A model generated the notes under the pieces. That model ran no database searches. It was not told where the DNA came from and saw only the letters and a list, made by a program, of their open reading frames with translations. From Lethocerus indicus (Eukaryota; Arthropoda; Insecta; Hemiptera; Belostomatidae): 64,000 nucleotides of DNA. The DNA lies in NCBI GenBank assembly GCA_019843655.1, contig JACDQD010000003.1:34336224-34400223 (forward strand). The letters run 5' to 3'. Position numbers and translations under genes: made by a program. Of the stretch, positions 10,541 through 22,289 are shown one piece after another (the first letter of the stretch is position 1; each line of letters starts with the position of its first letter).

Positions 10541-13500
10541 CTGGAACAGTAGTATAACGAAGGGTATACATAAATAACGGTTTCGGCCGCTCGCCATCTT
10601 CAGTAGCGCCGTGTCGTTAGTCACTTTGGATGTTCTTCGGGCTCACTGCACTGTGTCACTGTCAGTACGAAGCCACAGTAAAACCAGAGGAAAAACATCC
10701 AAAGTGACTAACAACAACACGGCGCTACTGAAGATGGCGAGCGGCCGAAACCCCCCGGTCTAGCAAAAGACCGAACAGCAGCGAGAGGAGACAGAAACAT
10801 CACGAACCTACAGTATATTCCAACCCCTCGCAGACCACAAAACAGGTATATCAAAATAAAAAATATATATATTAATAGGTATTTTGTAGGTAAAAAATCC
10901 GCCCCCCTCCCGACACTTGACAGTACAAGTGGTGGTGACAGTGCAGTGAGGATGCCCCCTGAAAAACATCCAAAGTGCTAACAGTGACAGTAACACAGCG
11001 CTACTGAAGACGGCGAGCGGCCGAAACCGGTCTAGCAGAAGACCGAACCGGCGAGAGGAGACAGAAACATCACGAACCTACAGTATTCCTCCAACCCCTC
11101 GCAGACCACAAAACAGGTATATCAAAATAAAAAATATATATAGGTATTTTGTAGGTAAAAATCGCCCCCACACTTCTACGAGTATACAAATTTGACCCCA
11201 TAAGATTCCTCGCCCCCAAGCCTTATATAGAAAATGATAGGGATAATACCGTTGATGAAGAGGCCCAGTCCGTGAGGTCTGTCGGCGGCCCATTGGCCCT
11301 GGTAGTAGGCGCCGTCGGGGTGCCACATGCGGCCGTGGCCCTCCCTCCTGTGGCCCAACCACTCGCCATCGTAGTAGCCGCCGTCCCTGTAGTGGCGCCT
11401 TCCGTCCCCCTAATAGAAACGGTAAAAAATAAATCGTCGCCTGTGCTCAGAATCAATAGGAAAAAAGTTGTTCCCACCATATTTTTTTCCCAATAAATTT
11501 TTTACGGGGTCGTTTAATGGAAATTGTTTCGCTCGCTTACTTGATAAAACGTGTCCCAATCGCCTTCGTATATGAGCCTATAGCTGTTGTCCGCCCTCTT
11601 GGCGCTCAGCACACCGTAGCCATTCCGCCTGCCCTCCTCCCACCGGCCCTCGTACAGCAGCAGGCCCCTACCGCGGTACAACACACAGTTTATACCTGCA
11701 ATAGAAAACAAAACCCCTGTTTCCAGACAGATTTCCACACCCCCACAACAATGGGGCCAAAAAGCCCAAAATCACGCTCAAACACCACCAGCCCCCCCCT
11801 CCGCTAACACAACACCGTAGAAAGAGACAAAAACACACCCACTACAGACATCTAAAAACGCAATGGTGTCGCATAGATGTCTGTAGTCGGTTGGGTACCA
11901 AAAACGCTGAAAATAACCGCAAAAACACAGGGGTTTTTCGGCGCAAAAATACTGTTCTTAGGCCCTAAATTGCTGTTTTTTTGTTGTTTTTTCAGAAAAT
12001 CTGCCCCAAAAATGGGGTTTTTAGGCCCAAAAATGGTGTTTTTTGACCAAATATCGGCACAAAAATGCGGTTTTTAGGCGCAAAATTGGCCCAAAAATGC
12101 GATTTATAGGCCCAAAAAAGGGGTTTTTTCGGCGCAAAAATGGGGTTTTTAGGCCCAAAAATGGTGGTTTTTGACCAAATATCGGCACAAAAATGCGCTT
12201 TTTAGGCGCAAAATTGGCCCAAAAATGCGATTTATAGGCCCAAAAAAGGGGTTTTTTTTGGCGCAAAAATTCTGTTTTTAGGCCCAAAAATGGTGTTTTT
12301 TGACCATATATCGGCACAAAAATGTAGTTTTCAGGCGCAAATTTGGCCCAAAAATGCTGTTCTTAGGCCCTAAATTGCTGTTTTTTTTTGGTTTTTTTCA
12401 GAAAATCTGCTCCAAAAATGGGATTTTTAGGCCCAAAAATGTTGTTTTTTGACCAAATATCGGCACAAAAATGCGGTTTTTAGGCGCAAAATTGGTTCAA
12501 AAATGCGATTTATAGGCCCAAAAAAGGAGTTTTTCGGCGCGAAAATGCTGTTCTTAGGCCCTAAATTGCTGTTTGTTTTTCAGAAAATCTGCCCAAAAAT
12601 GGGGTTTTTAGGCAAAAAAAGCGGTATTTGGGTGCAATATATTGCAAACCCTGTCCGAAAATGGTTTACGTTATACGCTTATACGTTATTAGACGCGAAA
12701 TTGGCTGAAAAATGGCGCTTTTAGGCCCAAAAATGGGGTTTTCAAGAGAAAAATTGGTCCAAAAATGCCAATTTTAGACCCGAAAATTGGGATTTTAAAA
12801 AAAAATGATCGATCCCATTTAGGTTTTCGAAAATTTTCGCAGATCGGTCCCATATTCCACCCACAAGTGTACAAATGTGAGTTACACTTGCCCCTGAAAC
12901 GGCGGGTTGAAAATCGAAAATTTAGTTTTTTCGAAAATTTTCGCAGATCGATCCCATATTCCACCCACAAGTGTACCAATGTGAGTTACACTTGCCCCTG
13001 AAACGGCGGGTTGAAAATCGAAAATTTAGGTTTTCGAAAATTTTCGCAGATCGGATTCCACCCACAAGTGTACAAATGTGAGTTACACTTGCCCTGAAAC
13101 GGCGGGTTGAAAATCGAAAATTTAGGTTTTCGAAAATTTTCGCAGATCGATCCCATATTCCACCCACAAGTGTACAAATGTGAGTTACACTTGCCCCTGA
13201 AACGGCGGGTTGAAAATCGAAAATTTAGGTTTTTCGAAAATTTTCGCAGATCGATCCCATATTCCACCCACAAGTGTACAAATGTGAGTTACACTTGCCC
13301 CTGAAACGGCGGGTTGAAAATCGAAAATTTAGGTTTTCAGAAAATTTTTTCGCAGATCGTCCCATATTCCACCCACAAGTGTACAAATGTGAGTTACACT
13401 TGCCCCTAAAACGGCGGGTTGAAAATCGAAAATTTAGGTTTTTCGAAAATTTTCGCAAATCGATCCCATATTCCACCCACAAGTGTACAAATGTGAGTTA

Positions 13501-16500
13501 CACTTGCCCCTAAAACGGCGGGTTGAAAATCGAAAATTTAGGTTTTTCGAAAATTTTCGCAAATCGATCCCATATTCCACCCACAAGTGTACAAATGTGA
13601 GTTACACTTGCCCCTAAAACGGCGGGTTGAAAATCGAAAATTTAGGTTTTTCGAAAATTTTCGCAGATCGATCCCATATTCCACCCACAAGTGTACAAAT
13701 GTGAGTTACACTTGCCCCTAAAACGGCGGGTTGAAAATCGAAAATTTAGGTTTTTCGAAAATTTTCGCAAATCGATCCCATATTCCACCCACAAGTGTAC
13801 AAATGTGAGTTACACTTGCCCCTAAAACGGCGGGTTGAAAATCGAAAATTTAGGTTTTTCGAAAATTTTCGCAAATCGATCCCATATTCCACCCACAAGT
13901 GTACCAATGTGAGTTACACTTGCCCCTGAAACGGCGGGTTGAAAATCGAAAATTTAGGTTTTTCGAAAATTTTCGCAGATCGATCCCATATTCCACCCAC
14001 AAGTGTACCAAATGTGAGTTACACTTGCCCCTGAAACGGCGGGTTGAAAATCGAAAATTTAGGTTTTCGAAAATTTTCGCAGATCGATCCCATATTCCAC
14101 CCACAAGTGTACAAATGTGAGTTACACTTGCCCCTGAAACGGCGGGTTGAAAATCGAAAATTTAGGTTTTTCGAAAATTTTCGCAGATCGATCCCATATT
14201 CCACCCACAAGTGTACAAATGTGAGTTACACTTGCCCCTGAAACGGCGGGTTGAAAATCGAAAATTTAGGTTTTTCGAAAATTTTCGCAGATCGATCCCA
14301 TATTCCACCCACAAGTGTACAAATGTGAGTTACACTTGCCCCTGAAACGGCGGGTTGAAAATCGAAAATTTAGGTTTTTCGAAAATTTTCGCAGATCGAT
14401 CCCATATTCCACCCACAAGTGTACAAATGTGAGTTACACTTGCCCCTGAAACGGCGGGTTGAAAATCGAAAATTTAGGTTTTCGAAAATTTTCGCAGATC
14501 GATCCCATATTCCACCCACAAGTGTACACAATGTAAGTTACACTCGCCCCATGAAACGGCGGGTTGAAAATCGAAAATTTAGGTTTTTCGAAAATTTTCG
14601 CAGATCGATCCCATATTCCACCCACAAGTGTACAAATGTGAGTTACACTTGCCCCTGAAACGGCGGGTTGAAAATCGAAAATTTAGGTTTTTCGAAAATT
14701 TTCGCAGATCGATCCCATATTCCACCCACAAGTGTACAAATGTGAGTTACACTTGCCCCTGAAACGGCGGGTTGAAAATCGAAAATTTAGGTTTTTCGAA
14801 AATTTTCGCAGATCGATCCCATATTCCACCCACAAGTGTACAAATGTGAGTTACACTTGCCCCTGAAACGGCGGGTTGAAAATCGAAAATTTAGGTTTTT
14901 CGAAAATTTTCGCAGATCGATCCCATATTCCACCCACAAGTGTACAAATGTGAGTTACACTTGCCCCTGAAACGGCGGGTTGAAAATCGAAAATTTAGGT
15001 TTTCGAAAATTTTCGCAGATCGATCCCATATTCCACCCACAAGTGTACAAATGTGAGTTACACTTGCCCCTGAAACGGCGGGTTGAAAATCGAAAATTTA
15101 GGTTTTCGAAAATTTTCGCAGATCGATCCCATATTCCACCCACAAGTGTACAAATGTGAGTTACACTTGCCCCTGAAACGGCGGGTTGAAAATCGAAAAT
15201 TTAGGTTTTTCGAAAATTTTCGCAGATCGATCCCATATTCCACCCACAAGTGTACAAATGTGAGTTACACTTGCCCCTGAAACGGCGGGTTGAAAATCGA
15301 AAATTTAGGTTTTTCGAAAATTTTCGCAGATCGATCCCATATTCCACCCACAAGTGTACAAATGTGAGTTACACTTGCCCCTGAAACGGCGGGTTGAAAA
15401 TCGAAAATTTAGGTTTTTCGAAAATTTTCGCAGATCGATCCCATATTCCACCCACAAGTGTACAAATGTGAGTTACACTTGCCCCTAAAACGGCGGGTTG
15501 AAAATCGAAAATTTAGGTTTTTCGAAAATTTTCGCAGATCGATCCCATATTCCACCCACAAGTGTACAAATGTGAGTTACACTTGCCCCTGAAACGGCGG
15601 GTTGAAAATCGAAAATTTAGGTTTTTCGAAAATTTTCGCAGATCGATCCCATATTCCACCCACAAGTGTACAAATGTGAGTTACACTTGCCCCTGAAACG
15701 GCGGGTTGAAAATCGAAAATTTAGGTTTTTCGAAAATTTTCGCAGATCGATCCCATATTCCACCCACAAGTGTACAAATGTGAGTTACACTTGCCCCTGA
15801 AACGGCGGGTTGAAAATCGAAAATTTAGGTTTTCGAAAATTTTCGCAGATCGATCCCATATTCCACCCACAAGTGTACAAATGTGAGTTACACTTGCCCC
15901 TGAAACGGCGGGTTGAAAATCGAAAATTTAGGTTTTTCGAAAATTTTCGCAGATCGATCCCATATTCCACCCACAAGTGTACAAATGTGAGTTACACTTG
16001 CCCCTGAAACGGCGGGTTGAAAATCGAAAATTTAGGTTTTTCGAAAATTTTCGCAGATCGATCCCATATTCCACCCACAAGTGTACAAATGTGAGTTACA
16101 CTTGCCCCTGAAACGGCGGGTTGAAAATCGAAAATTTAGGTTTTTCGAAAATTTTCGCAGATCGATCCCATATTCCACCCACAAGTGTACAAATGTGAGT
16201 TACACTTGCCCTGAAACGGCGGGTTGAAAATCGAAAATTTAGGTTTTTCGAAAATTTTCGCAGATCGGTCCCATATTCCACCCACAAGTGTACAAATGTG
16301 AGTTACACTTGCCCCTGAAACGGCGGGTTGAAAATCGAAAATTTAGGTTTTTCGAAAATTTTCGCAGATCGGTCCCATATTCCACCCACAAGTGTACAAA
16401 TGTGAGTTACACTTGCCCCTGAAACGGCGGGTTGAAAATCGAAAATTTAGGTGAGTTTTCGAAAATTTTCGCAGATCGATCCCATATTCCACCCACAAGT

Positions 16501-19500
16501 GTACAAATGTGAGTTACACTTGCCCCTGAAACGGCGGGTTGAAAATCGAAAATTTTTTTTCGAAAATTTTTCGCCTAAAACCGCTTTTTGAGTTTTGCGC
16601 CCTAAAACCGCATTTTTGGTCTAAAATCTGCATTTTTTTTGCCTAAAACCGCTTTTTGGCTCATTTTCCGCCTAAAACCGCATTTTTGATCGATTTTGCC
16701 TAAAACCGCATTTTTGGTTAAAATCTGCATTTTTTTTGCGCCTAAAACCGCTTTTTGGCTCATTTTCCTAAAAATTTTCCGATTTTGCGCCTAAAACCAC
16801 ATTTTGGTTAAAAATCTGCATTTTGGCGATTTTGCGCCTAAAACCGCATTTTGGTCTAAAATCTGCATTTTTTGATTTTCCGCCTAAAACCGCATTTTTG
16901 ATTTTGCGCCTAAAACCGCATTTTTGGTCTAAAATCTGCATTTTGGCCCGATTTTGCGCCTAAAACCGCTTTTTTGGCTCATTTTCGCCTAAAACCGCTT
17001 TTTGCTCATTTTCCGCCTAAAACCGCATTTTTGGTCTAAAATCTGCATTTTGGCCCGATTTTGCGCCTAAAACCGCTTTTTTGGCTCATTTTTCCGCCTA
17101 AAACCGCTTTTTGCTCATTTTCCGCCTAAAACCGCATTTTTGGTCTAAAATCTGCATTTTGGCCCGATTTTGCGCCTAAAACCGCTTTTTTGGCTCATTT
17201 TTCCGCCTAAAACCGCATTTTTTGACCGATTTTGCGCCTAAAACCGCATTTTTGGTCTAAAATCTGCATTTTTGGCCCGATTTTGCGCCTAAAACCGCTT
17301 TTTGGCTCATTTTCGCCTAAAACCGCATTTTGGATTTTGCGCCTAAAACCGCATTTTTGGATTTTGCGCCTAAAACCGCTTTTTGGCTCATTTTCCGCCT
17401 AAAACCATTTTTTTTGTCTAAAATCTGCATTTTGGCGCCTAAAACCGCATTTTTGATTTTGCGCCTAAAACCGCATTTTTGGTCTAAAATCTGCATTTTT
17501 GGCCCGATTTTGCGCCTAAAACCGCATTTTGACCGATTTTGCGCCTAAAACCGCATTTTTGGTCTAAAATCTGCATTTTGCCTGATTTTGCGCCTAAAAC
17601 CGCATTTTTTTTGGCTCATTTTTCGCCTAAAACCGCATTTTTGGCATTTTGCGCCTAAAACCGCATTTTTTTTTGTCTAAAATCATTTTCATTTTGCCCG
17701 ATTTTGCGCCTAAAACCGCATTTTTTTGTCTAAAATCTGCATTTTTTTTGGCCCTGATTTTGCGCCTAAAACCGCATTTTTGCCGCATTTTTAAAACCGC
17801 ATTTTTGATCTAAAATCTGCATTTTTTGATTTTGCGCCTAAAACCGCATTTTTGACCGATTTTGCGCCTAAAACCGCATTTTTGGTCTAAAATCTGCATT
17901 TTGGCCCGATTTTGCGCCTAAAACCGCAATTTTGGCCGATTTTGCGCCTAAAACAGCATTTTTGGCTTAAAAACAGCATTTTGGCCTAAACACCGCAATT
18001 TTGGGCCGATTTTGAGCCTAAAAACAGCATTTTTTGGCTTAAAAACAGCATTTTTTGGCCTAAACACCGCATTTTTGGGCATAAAAATTGCATTTTTGGG
18101 CCGGTCTTGCGCCTATAAACCGCATTTTTTGGCCTTGAATCCGCATTTTTTGGCCCAAAATCCGCATTTTTGGGCCGATTTTGCCTAAAAACGCTAAAAA
18201 AGCTCCTTAAAATTTTAAATCTGTTTTCGGGTCTTTTTTTTTAGTTTTCAGGCGTTTTAAACCTGTTTTTGAGGTATATTTTTAGCGTTTTCAGGCGTTT
18301 TAAACGTGTTTTTGGGGGGCTATTTTTACCGTTTTGGGGCGTTTTAAACCTTTTTGGGGGTGGGGCTATTTTTAGAGTTTTCAGGCATTCGTGATTTTGT
18401 GGCTATTGACAGCTTTTCGTGTCGTTTGTAGACGTTTTTGCGGGGTTATTTATGGGGTTTCTACGCTTTTGCAAACGAGTTTTTGAGCATTTCTAGGAGT
18501 TTTGAAGTGTTCGTATACAGGTTTTTTTCAGCTTGAATGTGCTTCTGTAGCCGTTTTCAGCGTTTTAAAGCGTTTATAGCATGTATAGCGTGTTTTGGAC
18601 TGTACGATTAGCGTTTCGAGGCTATCGTAAGCGTGATCTTCGAACTTCTCTAGCGTTTCTGATGATTTTCTTACGTCCATTTATAGTCTTTTGAGACATT
18701 TCTGGCGTTTTCATGCGCCTGTAAACGCGGCGTTTTCGGAGCGTTTTAGGCCTTTTTTAAATTGTTCCGAAAGTGTTTTTGAAACTGTTTATACGGCTTA
18801 CTCTCATTTTATATTACAATCGTATAAAACGGGGATGAAATTGACTACAAGAATTTGAATGGCGCGTCCGAAAACTGATAGCTACGAGAGGATGAATATT
18901 ATTCGGGGCCAAAATATTATCTCGGGGGAAAAAAAAAACGATTTATTGTAATCTCGAGCGTAAACAAATAAACGTGTCGGTATTTTATAAAATCGATCAC
19001 TACAAAAACGTTATCAGCTCTTCTCTTTACTCAAGTCAATTTATGAGTACCACAATGCGCAATTTATTTCCTTAATATTAGAAAATACTCGATATTTATT
19101 AGATTTCGAAGATCTCAGTTTTCCTAAATTTATTTCCAGACAGTTTTCTAAACCGAAGACATTTAGTTCGGTGACGAAAATAAATCACAGACACCGTGAT
19201 ATATAATTCGAGCTTATCTCGTTTTCATGAACGGATTACAACAGATTACCGGTGGGTTCGTGGTATTTCTGTCTCCTCTCGCCGGTTTCGGCCGCTCGCC
19301 GTCTTCAGTAGCGCTGTGGTGGTGGCACTCTGGATGCTTTTCGTGCATCCTCACTGCACTCTGTCACTTGTACTGTGACAGGATATGCGTATACATAGTT
19401 TGACAGCGTGTGATGCCCCAAAAAACATCCAAAGCGGCCAAGCGGTTTCGGCCGCTCGCCGTCTTCAGTAGCGCTGTGGCGGTGGCACTCTGGATGTTTT

Positions 19501-19843
19501 CGTGCATCCTCACTGCCCACTGTGTCTCACTTCGACGATGTCCCCCAGGCAAAACATCGAAAGGTGCCGCGACGTTGGCTGACCGACACAGCGCTACTGA
19601 AGATGGCGAACGGCCGAAACCCCGGTCCACTATTTGAATTATAAAAATATTACAAATTGTTAGCGTAAATTATACAACAGTCAGCGATTGAATTCACTGT
19701 ATCTTACCGGATTTCAAATCATCTTTCCATTCCCCGCGGCTAATTTGTCCCTCGGTGAATATGAAGTGTCTGAAACCGTTTCTGTCGGCTTTCTCTCGAA
19801 TCGACTGGGAACGGGACGGTTTGTGCGCTTTTATGAACGGCAT
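10338..19843 (-). CDS. MORN3: MORN repeat-containing protein 3-like; four exons, 217 residues
   Basis: MORN3 is a small protein of tandem MORN motifs reported mainly in testis and sperm of mammals; MORN motifs form beta-hairpins and often bind membranes or scaffold proteins. Join, minus strand: 19843-19708, 11695-11541, 11409-11250, 10540-10338. Lengths 136+155+160+203 give 218 codons including stop, with phases matching at every junction (1, 0, 1). The start (MPFIKAHK) and the REKADRNGFR segment align with the vertebrate MORN3 N-terminus. MORN motifs follow: ISRGEWKDD, YEGRWEEGRRNGYG, YEGDW, YYDGEWLGHRREGHGRM, YYQGQWAADRPHGLG and RYEGEWRDGLKNGRG. The tail (TKYPLQKVKSV) matches the family C-terminus. 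Length is slightly below the 240 residues of human MORN3. Intron 1 is 8,012 bases and mostly satellite. The ATG lies 569 bases from that of ZCCHC8, transcribed divergently. Confidence 0.88.
10575..11165. mobile_element. Two MITE-1 copies in MORN3 intron 3, partly tandemly duplicated
   Basis: Left copy: arms at about 10575-10630 and 10690-10850. A second right arm with the same outer end (cgcagaccacaaaacaggta, then tatcaaaataaaaaatatat, then aggtattttgtaggtaaaa) lies at about 10900-11160. The repeated outer flank at 10794-10905 and 11068-11165 (offset about 270) shows that part of the insertion and its flank was duplicated in tandem. Confidence 0.75.
11250..11409 (-). CDS. MORN3: MORN3 coding exon 3
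   Basis: The acceptor TTTCTATTAG is followed by GGGGAC in phase 0. The donor AACG|GTATTA is weaker than usual but is the only one that keeps the frame into exon 4. It carries two MORN motifs. Confidence 0.85.
11541..11695 (-). CDS. MORN3: MORN3 coding exon 2
   Basis: Acceptor TTTTCTATTGCAG, donor CAA|GTAAGC. It carries YEGRWEEGRRNGYG and YEGDW MORN motifs. Confidence 0.88.
11930..12790 (+). repeat. Left oligonucleotide-repeat array (G/A-rich strand)
   Basis: Degenerate units of about 20-25 bases (ggcccaaaaatggtgttttt, cacaaaaatgcggtttttag, gcgcaaaattggcccaaaaa) are grouped in a higher-order period of about 120 bases. Its units are the reverse complement of those in the right array at 16573-18200. 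It lies wholly in MORN3 intron 1. No coding function is supported; short ORFs arise because the units recur without stops. Confidence 0.85.
12806..16572. repeat. 104-bp satellite array, about 36 copies
   Basis: The monomer runs cacaagtgtacaaatgtgag, then ttacacttgcccctgaaacg, then gcgggttgaaaatcgaaaat, then ttaggtttttcgaaaatttt, then cgcagatcgatcccatattc, then cacc. The period is 104 bases (103 when the T-run is one shorter). Copies are nearly identical in the centre and truncated at both ends, indicating recent homogenisation. Each monomer contains an inverted pair aagtgta/tacactt and the palindrome cgaaaattttcg. Open frames on both strands are by-products of the repeat. Confidence 0.97.
16573..18200 (-). 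repeat. Right oligonucleotide-repeat array, inverted relative to the left array
   Basis: Units such as gcgcctaaaaccgcattttt, ggtctaaaatctgcattttg and gcccgattttgcgcctaaaa repeat for 1.6 kb. Their reverse complements match the left array at 11930-12790. Units become irregular toward 18000-18200. Confidence 0.88.
18200..18780. repeat. Decayed continuation of the right array
   Basis: Irregular gttttcaggcgttttaaacg-type units, grading into unique sequence by about 18780. Confidence 0.6.
18780..19250. other. Unique intronic DNA of MORN3
   Basis: AT-rich sequence with no repeat family or exon that I recognise. Confidence 0.5.
19258..19625. mobile_element. MITE-1 copy or copies in MORN3 intron 1
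   Basis: Two left arms (cggccgctcgccgtcttcag at about 19289 and again at about 19451) precede one right arm (cagcgctactgaagatggcg at about 19590). This suggests a partial tandem duplication inside the element. Confidence 0.75.
19708..19843 (-). CDS. MORN3: MORN3 coding exon 1
   Basis: Encodes residues 1-45 plus one base. The frame opens at ATG 19843-19841. The donor reads CCG|GTAAGA. The exon is too short for ordinary ORF detection and was found by matching REKADRNGF and GEWKDDLKSG to the family. Confidence 0.85.
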
Positions 19844-20412
19844 CTAGTCCAGACTTCGTCAACAATTTCCAGGCGGACATTCCACTCGTAATTAATCCAT
19901 AACCGCCAGTTACTATAGAAATTAATTTGCCGTCGGACGGACGATCATCAATTTTCATACGCCGTCCGCTATTATATCAGCGCCGGGTAATAAACGTAAA
20001 TTTAATACTGATATTAGTTGGGTTATTACTGACGTTTATTAAAAAATTTGTACAGATCGTCGATAAATTGACTTTTTAAATTTTTTACATTCAAAACCAT
20101 TGTATATTAACGGTTATATATTTGTGTATAGGAACGATTAAAAAACAACTTTGTTATTTTTTGTTTATAGTACGCTTTGAAATAATAATGTTTTTAAACT
20201 GTTATTACGGTATTAATTTTTTTTTTAATATTTTAAGTATAATTACTCGGTTTTATTTTTAGTATTATTAGAAGTTCCATTGTTTCGAATAGTATCGACG
20301 AAGAAATTTGAATGGCGTTGGAAAGGTAATGTTTGGGTTTTTGTCGTGCGGCGAGGTTACACTGCAAGTCGGCTTGTTTTCGCTTAGTTCGAGTGAACAA
20401 TTTTAAAATAAA
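19844..20412. promoter_or_regulatory. Shared divergent promoter region of MORN3 and ZCCHC8
   Basis: The 569 bases between the two ATGs must hold both 5' UTRs and start sites. I see no clear TATA box at a convincing position. Shared regulation is inference from spacing alone. Confidence 0.45.
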
Positions 20413-20715
20413 ATGACCGAAGAGAAAAAATATAGGGCCGGCTATCGGGAGAGAGAGGAAGGGGAATTGGATGACGAAGAGGAGGAGGAGGAGGAGGAGG
20501 AGGCGTTCAGGGGAAACTACAAGCGGAAACATTCGGCCGACGAAAGGGACTTGGGCGGCGACGACGGCGACGACGACGGCCGAACGGACTTAACGGACTT
20601 TACGGACTTCGCGGCAGTCGCCAAGAGCGAACACGAAGAGGAGGAGCCGGCGTTTTTCGTCGACGTAGAGCCTTCGAAAAGCAAGGAAAAGGCGGCGTTC
20701 GTCCATTATTCGGTT
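20413..20715 (+). CDS. ZCCHC8: ZCCHC8 exon 1
   Basis: Starts at ATG 20413, encodes 101 residues with a run of nine Glu from a GAG repeat, and ends at GTT|GTAAGT in phase 0. Confidence 0.85.
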
Positions 20716-22242
20716 GTAAGTGCAGAACACTTGACCAGTTCTGGAGAAAACATACACAATAGACCAGGATTTTTTTCGCTATTATATGAAATCAATTGGA
20801 ATAGATTTTACGTGTGTGTGCGTATTTAGAACAGTATAAAAAAGTAAAATAAGTATTCTATTAAACCGACACAAATACGTGACGCTGGGCTATAGATAAA
20901 AAACTGTGACATATATGTCACATTAAATTAGAAGAAATTGATTATAAGACAAAAACGATATAAATACAATTTATCGATGCGAAATTCATTTTATTTTACG
21001 AAAATTCGTCATTTTGTCGAGAGAGATATGTTTCCGTTGAAAAATATTAAATGTACTAATAATTTTTATAGCCCGCCTATATCTAGCTACTTACGTAACA
21101 ATTTTAATAATTTTGTTTCGCAAATTCTTTTCCTTTTTAAATTTAACTGTTAATTTCACTAACGCTGCTAAAATGACCTATTATTCGACTGTTATAAAGA
21201 CTGAATAATTTAATGCGAAAGCGGACCGCGAGTACAGACTTTGTACACTTTACACTTTTAGAAGTTGACAATTTTTGTTCAATATTCGACACGTTCGAAT
21301 GCGCCTTTGTAAATTGTGTCGAAAATATCTGTCGCGTATCTGTGACACGTTGGGCTGCGAAAAAAAAAAAGAAAGCCGTGTCAGTTTCAGGCGAAAGAGT
21401 TCACCTGTATAACGTGGGGGTATTTTACCCAGGTAAAATCGTAGGGTATACCTCAAATCAAGTTTCGATATATATTGCGCAGCCTTTCTCGCTTTTCTCG
21501 AAGCGGCCGCTAGAGATTACTTCGAGCCGTACTCGACGTACGTTCCAAATCGCGGATTCCAGATCCCAACGCTACACAACAGTGGCGTTAAATCCGTGTC
21601 TACCGAATTTCGTTAAACGACAGATCTTCTCTCCGTCCAAATTACAAGGGCTCGTGTTGTCCTCTTTGTCCGATCCGTAACTTGAATCAATTGAACCTAT
21701 ATAACACGTAAGATTGTTGATTCTGCATTGATGATGATGATGATGATGAACTTCATTTATACAGCGCAATAGGTAGTTATTTACCTGTTAAGCGCTTTTT
21801 TTTTTGTATTATTATATTTTATCGCTTAATTTTGTTTTGTTTTTTAAAAATATAAGTAGCCCCTTTGTATTTTGTAATTTTTCTGTCATTGTGAGGTTTC
21901 GGAATGTCTGCGCCTGGTGTTTCCTATATTCCGGACATTCGTAAGTATCGTGTTGAATTTGCGACATTTCGGGTTTGGTATTGCTTGTAGTAGGTAGTCG
22001 TGGGTCACTTTTGTGTGTCCAGCTCTTATTCTGTTTATTATTGTTTCTTCTTTTCGTGTCAAGTTATCTGCAAGAGTCCAGCGGTCGTAGGTGTTTTTTA
22101 TTTGTCTTGATTCTGCATTGAAAGTAAGTTTAAAGAAATTTGTGTTTTGCAATCGTAGTACTGTGGTTATGATCACAGTTTTAAGATTGTCATTGCATTG
22201 GTGAATGATTCTGACTTATTCTAAACTGTAAATTTATAATGG

Positions 22243-22289
<47 letters not shown>

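Noticed and set aside
12689..16287. Repeated 60-100-residue frames on both strands in the satellite
   Set aside because: The 104-bp monomer lacks stops in some frames, so frames appear on both strands and shift each copy; there is no start context, splice logic or family match.
12806..16572. CRISPR-like array
   Set aside because: The repeats are contiguous with no unique spacers, and the host is a eukaryote.
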